Shown one piece after another: positions 33,405 through 40,620 of a stretch of DNA of 41,459 nt. The stretch is from Oscillibacter sp. ER4 (GTDB taxonomy: Bacteria > Bacillota > Clostridia > Oscillospirales > Oscillospiraceae). The stretch spans positions 1 to 41,459 of the forward strand of contig NZ_JPJG01000051.1 in NCBI RefSeq assembly GCF_000765235.1. Reading direction: 5' to 3'. The notes under the pieces were generated by a model that saw only the letters and a list, made by a program, of their open reading frames with translations, searched no databases and had not been told where the DNA came from. The position numbers and the translations under genes were made by a program. Numbering within the stretch: the stretch's first letter is position 1; each line of letters starts with the position of its first letter.

Positions 33405-33875
33405 ATGTTAAGCAAGATCGAAAAATTGGTAGCCTGTGTTTGCGTCTCCATCATGGCAGTGCTGGTCTTCATCAATGTGATCGCCCGCTATGGATTCGGC
33501 AATTCGCTGGCAGTTTCCGATGAGATGTCCACGTATCTGTTCGTTCTGATGAGCTTCATGGGTACGGCCGTCGCCGCCCGCCGCAAGGCGCATCTGGGCC
33601 TGTCTATCGTCACCGACCATGTCAGCCCCCGCGCACGCATGATCATCAGCATGGTCATGTATGCCATTTCCGCGCTGTTCTGCCTCCTGATCGTCATTTT
33701 CGGCATCCAGATGGTCATCAGCCAGTATCAGATGGGTCAGGAGACCGCCACGATGCAGTGGCCTGAGTGGATCTACGGCTCGTTTGTCCCCGTCGGCGCA
33801 GCGTTTGCCATGATGGCTTTTTTGCAGACCATGGTGCAGATGTATAAGGAATTCAAGGCAGAGGAGGACAAATAA
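33405..33875 (+). CDS. dctQ: TRAP transporter small permease DctQ
   Basis: 156 residues with four hydrophobic helices, as in the DctQ family. It starts MLSKIEKLVACVCVSIMAVL, and NVIARYGFGNSLAVSDEMST with FMGTAVAARRKAHLGLSIV are the usual signature blocks. It forms the membrane complex with DctM, whose ATG follows the stop codon directly. AAGGAGG precedes ATG 33405. Confidence 0.9.
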   Translation: MLSKIEKLVACVCVSIMAVLVFINVIARYGFGNSLAVSDEMSTYLFVLMSFMGTAVAARRKAHLGLSIVTDHVSPRARMIISMVMYAISALFCLLIVIFGIQMVISQYQMGQETATMQWPEWIYGSFVPVGAAFAMMAFLQTMVQMYKEFKAEEDK

Positions 33876-35162
33876 ATGGTAGGTATCGTTTTACTGGGTG
33901 TTTTTGTATTGCTGCTGGCGCTCGGCGCACCTATCGCGGTCTGCCTCGGCATGTCCAGCGTGAGCGCGATCCTTGTGCAGGGTGCAGGCAAGCCGCTCGA
34001 GGCCATCATGAGCGTTCTGCCCCGTCTGTGCTCTTCGGCGAGCAGTAAGTTTGTCCTGCTGGCCATCCCATTTTTCATCCTGTCCGGCAACGTGATGGAG
34101 AAGGCCGGTATCTCCGGCCGCCTCATCAATCTGGCGGAAAAGTGCCTTGGTCACATCCGCGGCGGCATGGCGATGGTCTGCGTGGTCGTCTCCTGCTTCT
34201 TCGCTGCTATTTCCGGTTCGGGTCCGGCAACGGTCGCGGCTCTGGGCCTCATCATGATCCCGGCGCTCGTCAAGGCCGGCTATCCCGCTTCGTTTTCCTG
34301 CGCGCTGATGGCCGCGGGCGGCGCGATCGGCGTCGTCATCCCGCCGTCCATCACCTTCGTTGTGTACGGCTCCATCGCGGACGCCTCCATCACGGATCTG
34401 TTCGTCGCCGGTGTTGTACCCGGCCTTCTGATGGGTCTCGGCCTGATCGTGGCCGCCATGCTCATGGGCCGCAAGATGGACCTTAAGGTCCTGCCCAAGG
34501 CCAGCGGCAAGGAGCGCCTGGCTGCGTTCAAGGACGCCTTCTGGGGCCTTCTGATGCCCGTCATCATCCTCGGCGGTATCTACGGCAGCGTGTTCACCCC
34601 GACGGAAGCCGCCGCGGTCTCCGTGTTCTACGGTTTGATCGTGGGTGTGTTCATCTACCATGAGATCGACTTCAAGAAGATGAAGGACATCCTCGTCGAT
34701 TCCTGCTCCACCACCGCCACCGTCATGTTCATCACCATGGGCGCAACGCTGTTCGGCTATGTTCTGACCCGCGCAAGACTTGACCTTGCCATCAAGGACT
34801 TCATGCTGAACATCACCGGCGGCAGCACCGTCATTTTCTTCATCATCGTCAACATCGTGCTGCTGATCGCGGGCTGCTTCCTCGATTCCACCTCCGCGCT
34901 CTACATCTTCACGCCGCTGTTTGCGCCGGTCGCTCTGCAGCTGGGCATTGACCCCATCCACCTCGGCACCGTAATGATCGTGAACCTGGCCATCGGCCTG
35001 TTCACCCCGCCTGTCGGTGTCAACCTGTATGTCGCGTGCGGCATTGGCGATATCAAGATCGAAGAGATCACAAAGGGCATCATCCCATGCCTGCTTGCAG
35101 AACTTGTGGTGCTCCTCCTCATCACATATATTCCCGATCTCTCTTTGATGTTCGTGGGTTGA
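33876..35162 (+). CDS. dctM: TRAP transporter large permease DctM
   Basis: 428 residues with about a dozen hydrophobic helices. FFAAISGSGPATVAALGLIM, PALVKAGYPASFSCALMAAG, GVVIPPSITFVVYG and the C-terminal FTPPVGVNLYVACGIGDI are hallmarks of DctM, the sodium-coupled channel subunit. Length and motifs are complete. The gene begins at the base after the dctQ stop and ends 14 bases before a strong terminator, so dctPQM is one operon separate from the transketolase unit. Confidence 0.94.
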   Translation: MVGIVLLGVFVLLLALGAPIAVCLGMSSVSAILVQGAGKPLEAIMSVLPRLCSSASSKFVLLAIPFFILSGNVMEKAGISGRLINLAEKCLGHIRGGMAMVCVVVSCFFAAISGSGPATVAALGLIMIPALVKAGYPASFSCALMAAGGAIGVVIPPSITFVVYGSIADASITDLFVAGVVPGLLMGLGLIVAAMLMGRKMDLKVLPKASGKERLAAFKDAFWGLLMPVIILGGIYGSVFTPTEAAAVSVFYGLIVGVFIYHEIDFKKMKDILVDSCSTTATVMFITMGATLFGYVLTRARLDLAIKDFMLNITGGSTVIFFIIVNIVLLIAGCFLDSTSALYIFTPLFAPVALQLGIDPIHLGTVMIVNLAIGLFTPPVGVNLYVACGIGDIKIEEITKGIIPCLLAELVVLLLITYIPDLSLMFVG

Positions 35163-35173
35163 CCTCTCTATGC

Positions 35174-35209
35174 AAAAAAGCTTCGGACCTCTATGTCCGG
35201 AGCTTTTTT
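35174..35209 (+). terminator. Terminator of the TRAP operon
   Basis: AAAAAAGCTTCGGAC (35174-35188) pairs with GTCCGGAGCTTTTTT (35195-35209), loop CTCTAT. A textbook hairpin with a T run. Confidence 0.92.
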
Positions 35210-35268
35210 GTACAAAACGGCAGAAAAACGGAAGAAAAAATCATAAAAAAGAAAATTTTAAAAAGGAC

Positions 35269-35296
35269 TTGACTTTGTCAGACAAAGCGCTATACT
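35269..35296 (+). promoter_or_regulatory. Promoter of the transketolase operon
   Basis: TTGACT (35269-35274) and TATACT (35291-35296), 16-base spacer. A perfect 13-base palindrome fills the spacer from the end of the -35 hexamer, and a second one lies just after the start site, so bound regulator would block polymerase. Confidence 0.82.
35274..35286 (+). promoter_or_regulatory. Operator 1 of the transketolase promoter, perfect palindrome
   Basis: TTTGTCAGACAAA, a perfect 13-base inverted repeat centred on A35280, placed between the -35 and -10 elements. It is the best copy of the motif shared by the three promoters of this regulon and fits FadR-family GntR sites. Confidence 0.72.
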
Positions 35297-35306
35297 GTAA
35301 TTGCCA

Positions 35307-35319
35307 TTTGTCCGACATA
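35307..35319 (+). promoter_or_regulatory. Operator 2 of the transketolase promoter
   Basis: TTTGTCCGACATA, one mismatch between the half-sites. Its centre is 33 bases (about three helical turns) after operator 1, which would allow two dimers to bind on the same DNA face. Confidence 0.65.
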
Positions 35320-35364
35320 GTATAAAGAAACCACAGAACCAAACTTATTCATGAGGTGATTTTT

Positions 35365-36201
35365 GTGAAGGATATTTCCATCAAGGAACTGAAAAACACC
35401 GCCACGCAGATGCGCATGAAGGTCATTGACATGATCTACAAGGCGCAGTCCGGTCACCCGGGCGGCTCGCTTTCCGCGGCGGACTTTGTCACTGCCTGCT
35501 ACTTCAAGTACATGAACATCGACCCGAAGGATCCCCGCTGGCCGGACCGCGACCGCATGGTGCTCTCTAAGGGTCATGTGTGCCCCATCCAGTATGCCTG
35601 CCTGGCAAGCGTTGGCTTTTTCCCTGAGTCTGAGCTCGACACCCTGCGCAAGGAGGGTTCGATGCTTCAGGGCCACCCCTCGATGAACCGCTGCCCCGGC
35701 ATTGATATCTCCACCGGCTCTCTCGGTCAGGGCCTCGCCTGCGCGGTCGGCATGGCTATGGCGGGCAAGATGGACCACAAGGACTACAAGGTCTTCTGCG
35801 TCGTCGGCGACGGCGAAGCGCAGGAGGGCGAGATCTGGGAGGCTGCCAACACGGCGCACAAGTACGGCCTCGACAACCTGATCGTCTTTGTCGACTACAA
35901 CAACCTGCAGCTCGACGGCACCTGCGACGAGATCATGCCCAACGGTGACCTGGGCGAAAAGTTCAAGGCCTTCGGCTGGGAGACGCTCGAGCTCGACGGC
36001 CATAGCATGGAAGAGATCGTCGCGTGCATCGACAAGTGCTACGCCTCTAAGAACGGCAAGCCCAAGTGCCTGTATGCCCACACCGTCAAGGGCAAGGGCG
36101 TTTCCTTCATGGAAAACCAGTGCGGCTGGCACGGCGTTGCCCCGAATGATGAGCAGTACGCACAGGCCATGGCTGAGCTCAAGGCCCAGCTGATCGATTA
36201 A
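35365..36201 (+). CDS. Transketolase, N-terminal (thiamine diphosphate-binding) subunit
   Basis: 278 residues from GTG 35365, with AGGTGA six bases upstream; a GTG at 35356 lies inside that site. QSGHPGGSLSAADFVTACYF, DRMVLSKGHVCPIQYACLAS, and the thiamine diphosphate motif CVVGDGEAQEGEIWEAANTA with YNNLQLDG identify the N-terminal half of a split transketolase. The C-terminal half is encoded next. The pair moves a two-carbon ketol unit between sugar phosphates. Control with a TRAP importer implies a special substrate instead of the housekeeping pentose phosphate role. Confidence 0.92.
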   Translation: MKDISIKELKNTATQMRMKVIDMIYKAQSGHPGGSLSAADFVTACYFKYMNIDPKDPRWPDRDRMVLSKGHVCPIQYACLASVGFFPESELDTLRKEGSMLQGHPSMNRCPGIDISTGSLGQGLACAVGMAMAGKMDHKDYKVFCVVGDGEAQEGEIWEAANTAHKYGLDNLIVFVDYNNLQLDGTCDEIMPNGDLGEKFKAFGWETLELDGHSMEEIVACIDKCYASKNGKPKCLYAHTVKGKGVSFMENQCGWHGVAPNDEQYAQAMAELKAQLID

Positions 36202-36218
36202 GCGAGGAGGGAAGAGCA

Positions 36219-37160
36219 ATGAGTGAGAAAAAAATGATCGCCACTCGCGAGGGCTTCGGCAAGGAGATCGTCGCGCTCGGCAAGGAGAATCCCGACATTC
36301 TGGTCGTTGATATTGATATCGGCAAGAGCTGCAAGACCGGCGAATTCCGCAAGGAGCTGCCGGACCAGTACATCAACGTCGGCATCGCCGAGCAGAACGG
36401 CGCGGGCGTTGCCGCGGGCCTTGCCACCTGCGGCAAGATCCCATTTGTCGTCACCTATGCCGTGTTCGGTTCCCTCCGTATGTGCGAAATGATCCGCCAG
36501 GAGATCTGCTACCCCAACCTGAACGTAAAGATCGCCTGCTCCCACGGCGGCGTGACCCCCGCCAACGACGGCGCTTCCCATCAGGCCATTGAGGATATGG
36601 GCGTTCTGCGCACCATCCCCAACATGACCGTCATCATGCCCGCGGACTACAACTCCGCCCGCAAGCTCGTCCGTCAGGCCGCTGAGGTCTACGGCCCCGT
36701 GTATCTGCGCTTCACCCGTGACGCCATCCCCCAGATCTACGACGAGGATGTGGAGTTCACCATCGGCAAGGCCCACCAGATCCAGGACGGCAAGGACGTC
36801 GTTATCATCGCCAACGGCGATACCGTCCGTCTCGCGATCGAGGCCGCCAAGGTGCTCGAGGGCAAGGGCATTTCCGCCCGCGTGCTCGACATGCACACCA
36901 TCAAGCCACTCGACGTGGAGGCTGTGACCGCCGCGATCAACGAGGTCGGCAAGATCATCACGGTTGAGGACCACAACATCCTCAACGGTCTCGGCTCCGC
37001 CGTGTGCGAGGTCGCTGCCGAGATGGGCAAGGGCATCGTCAAGAGAGTCGGCATTCAGGACCAGTTCGGCCAGTCCGCACCCTATGAGCGCCTGCTCGCC
37101 ATGAACGGCGTGACGGTCGAGAACATCACCGAGATCGCCGAGACGCTCGTCAAGGGCTGA
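36219..37160 (+). CDS. Transketolase, C-terminal (pyrimidine-binding) subunit
   Basis: 313 residues. MIATREGFGKEIVALGKENP, DIDIGKSCKTGEF, NVGIAEQNGAGVAAGLATCG with the catalytic Glu that activates thiamine diphosphate, and SHGGVTPANDGASHQAIEDM are the central-domain motifs. The C-terminal domain (DVVIIANGDTVRLAIEAAKV) follows. It pairs with the 278-residue subunit 17 bases upstream. GAGGAGGG precedes ATG 36219. A 1-deoxyxylulose phosphate synthase-like activity is less likely, because both halves match split transketolases. Confidence 0.92.
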   Translation: MSEKKMIATREGFGKEIVALGKENPDILVVDIDIGKSCKTGEFRKELPDQYINVGIAEQNGAGVAAGLATCGKIPFVVTYAVFGSLRMCEMIRQEICYPNLNVKIACSHGGVTPANDGASHQAIEDMGVLRTIPNMTVIMPADYNSARKLVRQAAEVYGPVYLRFTRDAIPQIYDEDVEFTIGKAHQIQDGKDVVIIANGDTVRLAIEAAKVLEGKGISARVLDMHTIKPLDVEAVTAAINEVGKIITVEDHNILNGLGSAVCEVAAEMGKGIVKRVGIQDQFGQSAPYERLLAMNGVTVENITEIAETLVKG

Positions 37161-37218
37161 GAAAAACCAGTTAAATAACATTCATCATAGAATTATCTGA
37201 TACAGGAGGTTATTTACC

Positions 37219-38157
37219 ATGAAAATCGGATTTGTCGGCTGCGGCGCGATCGGCAGCTGCTATGCAAGCTATCTGTCTCGCGAGCATGAGGTCTGCGTGC
37301 TGGATACCTATGCTCCGGTCATCGAGTCCATCAAGAAAAACGGCATTCTCGTCGACGAGTGCGTGCCCGGCACGGGCACCGGCGAGACCGTCGTCTTCCA
37401 TCCCGCCATGGCGACGACCGACCCCAAGGAGATCGGCGTTGTGGATCTTCTGATCGTGTTCGTCCACTATCAGTATCTTGAAGCGGCTGTGCGCAATGCG
37501 CTGCCGATGATCGACAAGCACACCATGGTCCTCTGCCTGCAGAACGGCCTTGGCAACTACGATGAGATCGCCAAGGTCGTGCCCGAAGAGCAGATCATCA
37601 TCGGCAACACGGCGTTCGGCTCCACGCCCGTCGGCCCCGGCCACGTTAAGCACACCGGTACCGGTGTGACGAACCTTGGCTCGCTGAAGGCCCCCATGGC
37701 CAAGGTCGAGGAAATGGCCGAGGGCCTGCGCGCCGCCGGTCTTGAGGTCCAGGTCCACGAGAACGTGATGAACGCCATCTGGCACAAGCTGCTGGCGAAC
37801 GTCGCCATCAACGGCATGAGCGCCCTGCTCGAGACCAAGAACGGCTTTGTCGACGGCAACCAGTACGCCCACGAGGCGGCCCGCATGCTGGTAGAAGAGG
37901 CCATCGTCGTGGCGAACGCCTGCGGCTGCACGCTCGACCATGACGCCGAGTTGGAGCACGCCTACGAGGTCTCTCGCATGACTGATGAGACCATCAGCTC
38001 CATGGTGCAGGACGTCACGCATCACCGCGAGACCGAGATCCGTATCATCACCGGCGCTGTCTGCCGCCTCGGCCGTGAGCACGGCATTCCCACGCCCTGC
38101 AACGACCTGATGCTCCAGCTCGTGCTGGCCAAGCAGTCTATCTACCTCGGCAGGTAA
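37219..38157 (+). CDS. Ketopantoate reductase family dehydrogenase (PanE/ApbA-like)
   Basis: 312 residues. The Rossmann motif MKIGFVGCGAIGSCYASYLS, LCLQNGLGNYDEIAKVVP with the conserved Asn, the lysine in AIWHKLLANVAINGMSAL and the C-terminal RETEIRIITGAV match the ketopantoate reductase fold and active site. The family reduces 2-keto acids with NAD(P)H. In this operon, behind split transketolase genes, it probably reduces or oxidises a branched or hydroxylated 2-keto acid from the imported compound, not pantoate. AGGAGG precedes ATG 37219. A hairpin terminator follows. Confidence 0.88.
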   Translation: MKIGFVGCGAIGSCYASYLSREHEVCVLDTYAPVIESIKKNGILVDECVPGTGTGETVVFHPAMATTDPKEIGVVDLLIVFVHYQYLEAAVRNALPMIDKHTMVLCLQNGLGNYDEIAKVVPEEQIIIGNTAFGSTPVGPGHVKHTGTGVTNLGSLKAPMAKVEEMAEGLRAAGLEVQVHENVMNAIWHKLLANVAINGMSALLETKNGFVDGNQYAHEAARMLVEEAIVVANACGCTLDHDAELEHAYEVSRMTDETISSMVQDVTHHRETEIRIITGAVCRLGREHGIPTPCNDLMLQLVLAKQSIYLGR

Positions 38158-38270
38158 AAAAAGCCGTGCGGCGCTGTGCCGCGGCAAACGACGCAAAGCG
38201 GCTCGCGCAGCCTGCGCCCATATGAATTCCTGCAAAAAACGGCAGCTTGCCGTTGATTCCTTCCTGAATG

Positions 38271-38310
38271 AGCGGGCGGCGGACTGGTACATCTGCCGCC
38301 CGCCGCTTTT
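38271..38310 (+). terminator. Terminator of the transketolase operon
   Basis: AGCGGGCGGCGGA (38271-38283) pairs with TCTGCCGCCCGCCGCT (38292-38307) with one bulge, and TTTT follows. The region before it (38158-38270) contains no gene. Confidence 0.8.
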
Positions 38311-38327
38311 ATGAAAGACGGTTTTCA

Positions 38328-38356
38328 TTGACGAAACCTCAACTTTGTATTATGTT
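38328..38356 (+). promoter_or_regulatory. Promoter of the FadR-type regulator gene
   Basis: TTGACG (38328-38333) and TATGTT (38351-38356), 17-base spacer. A regulon palindrome lies at 38372-38384, just after the expected start site near 38363. Confidence 0.65.
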
Positions 38357-38371
38357 ATATATAGGAATTAT

Positions 38372-38384
38372 ATTGTCAGGCATA
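38372..38384 (+). promoter_or_regulatory. Autoregulatory operator candidate before the FadR-type gene
   Basis: ATTGTCAGGCATA, matching TTTGTCAGACAAA in most positions, 14 bases before the ATG of the regulator. It suggests negative autoregulation. Confidence 0.6.
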
Positions 38385-38397
38385 AAAGGAGAAAATT

Positions 38398-39114
38398 ATG
38401 AACGATACGCCCAGATATGTGAAAAATTTGAAAAAAGAGTCTGTGGTGCAGAGTGTCATCAACTGCCTGACAGACGCCATGCGTAATAAAGAGATCAAGC
38501 CCGGCGACCGCATCCCGCCCGAGCCGGAGCTGGCCGCGTCGATGGGCGTTGCCCGCAGTTCCGTACGTGAGGCCATCAAAATCCTCTCCTACCTCGGCGT
38601 GCTGGAGAGCAAGCGTTCAGAGGGAACCTTTGTTTGCAGCGGCTTCCAGGAGAGCATGATCGATCCGATGATCTACGGCATCATCCTGAATCAGGATTCC
38701 TTCGACAATCTGATGGAGCTGCGTGAGATGGTCGAGACCGGCATCATGCGCCTTGCCAGCCAGAAGTATGACGAGGAGGATGGCCATGCGCTCGAGGCGA
38801 TGCTCGAACAGATGAAAGAGATCGTCCACAGCGGTGACAACGAGGTCGACCGCTTCTTCGCCGTGGACAACGAGTTCCACGACCTGATCTCGCAGATGGG
38901 CAAAAATCCGCTGGCCGACAAGATCAGCCGCGTTGTGCGCACGCTGACGCACGCCGTCCGCTACGAGACCGTCAGCACGATGATCACGAGCGGCAGAGGC
39001 GACGAGCTCGTCGCCGCGCACAGCAAGCTCCTTGAGATCCTCAGGGGACACGAGGGAGAGGACGTGGAGGAGATCGTCCGCGGCACCTACTTCGGCGATA
39101 TCATCCATGGCTAA
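38398..39114 (+). CDS. FadR-type GntR family transcriptional regulator (FCD domain)
   Basis: 238 residues. The N-terminal winged helix (residues 15-80) has GDRIPPEPELAASMGVARSS, VREAIKILSYLGVLESKRSE and GTFVC. The C-terminal all-helical FCD domain has LMELREMVETGIMRLASQK, the metal-site residues in FAVDNEFHDLIS, and AAHSKLLEIL. Such proteins bind a carboxylic-acid effector and release DNA. Palindromes TTTGTCNGACAWA in front of dctP, the transketolase gene and this gene make it the likely regulator of the whole cluster. GGAG lies nine bases before ATG 38398. Confidence 0.92.
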   Translation: MNDTPRYVKNLKKESVVQSVINCLTDAMRNKEIKPGDRIPPEPELAASMGVARSSVREAIKILSYLGVLESKRSEGTFVCSGFQESMIDPMIYGIILNQDSFDNLMELREMVETGIMRLASQKYDEEDGHALEAMLEQMKEIVHSGDNEVDRFFAVDNEFHDLISQMGKNPLADKISRVVRTLTHAVRYETVSTMITSGRGDELVAAHSKLLEILRGHEGEDVEEIVRGTYFGDIIHG

Positions 39115-39136
39115 GAGAAGTAACTGAAAATGCAAG

Positions 39137-39170
39137 GCCCGCCGTCGCAGATGCGATGGCGGGCTTTTTT
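39137..39170 (+). terminator. Terminator of the FadR-type regulator gene
   Basis: GCCCGCCGTCGC pairs with GCGATGGCGGGC through the loop AGAT, followed by six T. Confidence 0.92.
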
Positions 39171-39313
39171 GACGGAAAATCGATAGTCTAGCTGATGGAA
39201 TTTGTGCGATTTGCGGAAATTGCCCTTTTCTTTTGTTTGAACCTGCGCGATACTGTCATCAAGAAAATGACGGCGGCTCATCCGGCAATGACGAATCGAG
39301 AGGAGGGAAGGCG

Positions 39314-40081
39314 ATGTCCCATGAAAACGGTCCCGTACAGTCCGTTGCCAAGGCGCTGCGGCTGCTCGACCTGCTGATGGAGGCGCACCAGCCGCTCACG
39401 CTGGCCGCGCTGAGTGAGCAGACCGGCTGGCCGAAGAGCACGATCCACGGCCTTTTGAGCACGATGCGCGAGAGCGCGGTCGTGGACCAGCAGAGCGACG
39501 GGCGCTACTGCCTCGGCGTGCGGCTTTTTGAGTACGGCTGCGCCGTGGGCGCAAGCTGGAGCGTTTCAGACCTGGCAAAGCCGCATTTGCAGCATTTGGC
39601 AAGCGTGACAGGGCAGTCGGTGTTCCTCTCATTGTTGAATCGGTCAGAGGTCATTACCATCGAACAGGTGCAGTCCCGCGCGGGACTGCGCGTCGTGTCG
39701 GAGGTCGGGACGCGTCTGCCGCTGCACTGCACCTCGCAGGGCAAGGTGTTTCTATCCGCGATGGCCGACCACGAGGCGAAGCGCGTCCTGTCGCGCCGCA
39801 CATTGGAGCCCTATACGCCCAAGACCCTCGTCACGTGGGAGGAGCTCTTCCGTGTGATGCAGGCCGCGCGTGAAAACGGCTATGCCGTGGAGGATGGCGA
39901 GTACCGCTTCGGCCTGTGCTCGGCCTCCGCGCCCGTGCGCGACAGCTCCGGCGCGGTGCGCTACGCCGTCGGCTTTGTTGGCATGTTCGACAGTGCGCGT
40001 TCGCCGGATTTCCAGCGCGATATTGACTTGACCTGCGCCGCGGCGGCGCAGATCTCAACGGCGCTCGGCTATCGGGCGTAA
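39314..40081 (+). CDS. IclR family transcriptional regulator
   Basis: 255 residues from ATG 39314 (GAGGAGGG seven bases before). The winged helix is VQSVAKALRLLDLLMEAHQP, LTLAALSEQTGWPKSTIHGL, LLSTMRESAVVDQQ and GRYCLG. The C-terminal effector domain has RVVSEVGTRLPLHCTSQGKV and GYAVEDGEYRFGLCSASAPV, the usual IclR landmarks. IclR proteins commonly control the uptake and breakdown of acids and aromatic compounds. No target is obvious here; it may act on the neighbouring TRAP regulon as a second input or on genes outside the window. A GTCAT-N7-ATGAC repeat at 39255-39271 could be its own operator. Confidence 0.92.
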   Translation: MSHENGPVQSVAKALRLLDLLMEAHQPLTLAALSEQTGWPKSTIHGLLSTMRESAVVDQQSDGRYCLGVRLFEYGCAVGASWSVSDLAKPHLQHLASVTGQSVFLSLLNRSEVITIEQVQSRAGLRVVSEVGTRLPLHCTSQGKVFLSAMADHEAKRVLSRRTLEPYTPKTLVTWEELFRVMQAARENGYAVEDGEYRFGLCSASAPVRDSSGAVRYAVGFVGMFDSARSPDFQRDIDLTCAAAAQISTALGYRA

Positions 40082-40142
40082 GCAGAGAAATTTTGTGCCG
40101 CGGAGGGCGGCAATATCAGAATGGAACAGGGGAGGAGACGCA

Positions 40143-40331
40143 ATGGCAATCAAACGCAAATTCCCGCCCCGCGTGGCGACGGTCTATTGCAGCGGCGGCT
40201 GCCGCGCAAAAAAGGATGAGGACGGCGGAAAGATCGTCCAGCGCGGCACGCACGACGAGCTCATCCAGGAGGACGGCATCTACGCCGACTTCGTCGGCGG
40301 CAAGAAGGTGACTGCCGGCTGGAAGCTGTAA
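40143..40331 (+). CDS. Small protein with an ABC-exporter-like C-terminal tail
   Basis: 62 residues. The first 25 (MAIKRKFPPRVATVYCSGGC) are unlike anything I recognise. From GKIVQRGTHDELIQEDGIYA to the end (DFVGGKKVTAGWKL) the sequence matches the very C-terminus of MsbA-type ABC exporter ATPases, the part after the switch histidine. GGAGGAG precedes ATG 40143, and a perfect hairpin terminator follows, so it may be expressed. It is either a remnant of an exporter gene captured behind a new start, or a true small protein. No Walker motifs are present, so it cannot be an ATPase. Confidence 0.6.
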   Translation: MAIKRKFPPRVATVYCSGGCRAKKDEDGGKIVQRGTHDELIQEDGIYADFVGGKKVTAGWKL

Positions 40332-40336
40332 AAAGG

Positions 40337-40376
40337 AAAAAGAGCGCGGAGAGGTTTGACCTCTCCGCGCTCTTTT
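40337..40376 (+). terminator. Terminator after the small ABC-tail ORF
   Basis: AAAAAGAGCGCGGAGAGGT pairs perfectly with ACCTCTCCGCGCTCTTTT around a short TTG loop. The strong hairpin with A and T flanks may act on both strands. Confidence 0.9.
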
Positions 40377-40452
40377 GGTATGAGGAGTCTTACGGCGGCG
40401 CACCGGTGCGAAAATGGAGAGAATGTTTCTGCGAAGCTGTGCGTTCGCTGTC

Positions 40453-40481
40453 TTGACATTTATCATGCACAGCATTACAAT
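40453..40481 (+). promoter_or_regulatory. Sigma-70 promoter upstream of the hydrolase gene
   Basis: TTGACA (40453-40458) and TACAAT (40476-40481), 17-base spacer. The expected start near 40488 lies directly before a hairpin (AAAAAGCCGC, loop CTTTC, GCGGC-A-TTTTT; 40491-40516) that resembles a terminator. Normal expression of the downstream gene may therefore need read-through. Confidence 0.65.
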
Positions 40482-40490
40482 AAAACCCAT

Positions 40491-40516
40491 AAAAAGCCGC
40501 CTTTCGCGGCATTTTT
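40491..40516 (+). terminator. Terminator-like hairpin in the hydrolase leader
   Basis: GCCGC (40496-40500) pairs with GCGGC (40506-40510); A residues before and T residues after extend the stem. It follows the -10 element by only nine bases, so it may be a 5' stem structure instead of a true terminator. Confidence 0.45.
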
Positions 40517-40526
40517 ACGGGTCAGC

Positions 40527-40544
40527 AGTTAGATATAGTTAACT
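40527..40544 (+). promoter_or_regulatory. AGTTAG-N6-TTAACT palindrome, copy 1
   Basis: AGTTAG, ATATAG, TTAACT. Same half-sites and spacing as the palindrome before the GNAT-like gene, with one mismatch. Confidence 0.5.
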
Positions 40545-40562
40545 GATGAAAATGCAACATTT

Positions 40563-40580
40563 GGTTAGAGTAAACTAACT
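40563..40580 (+). promoter_or_regulatory. GGTTAG-N6-CTAACT palindrome, copy 2
   Basis: GGTTAG, AGTAAA, CTAACT. It begins 36 bases after the start of copy 1 and ends 40 bases before the ATG of the hydrolase gene. Two copies about 3.4 helical turns apart suggest cooperative binding of one regulator. Confidence 0.55.
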
Positions 40581-40620
40581 GCCTTGGGGAACTACCATCG
40601 CGTCGGACGGGGGAGAGGAC

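Noticed and set aside
35365-37160. Assignment of the transketolase pair to the sulfoquinovose or apiose pathways
   Set aside because: Split transketolases occur in both, but none of the kinase, isomerase, aldolase or dehydrogenase genes of those pathways is present in the window.
38232-38254. Hairpin AACGGCA-GCT-TGCCGTT with a T run on the minus strand
   Set aside because: No minus-strand gene lies upstream that it could terminate, so it was not called as a feature. It may be a relic.
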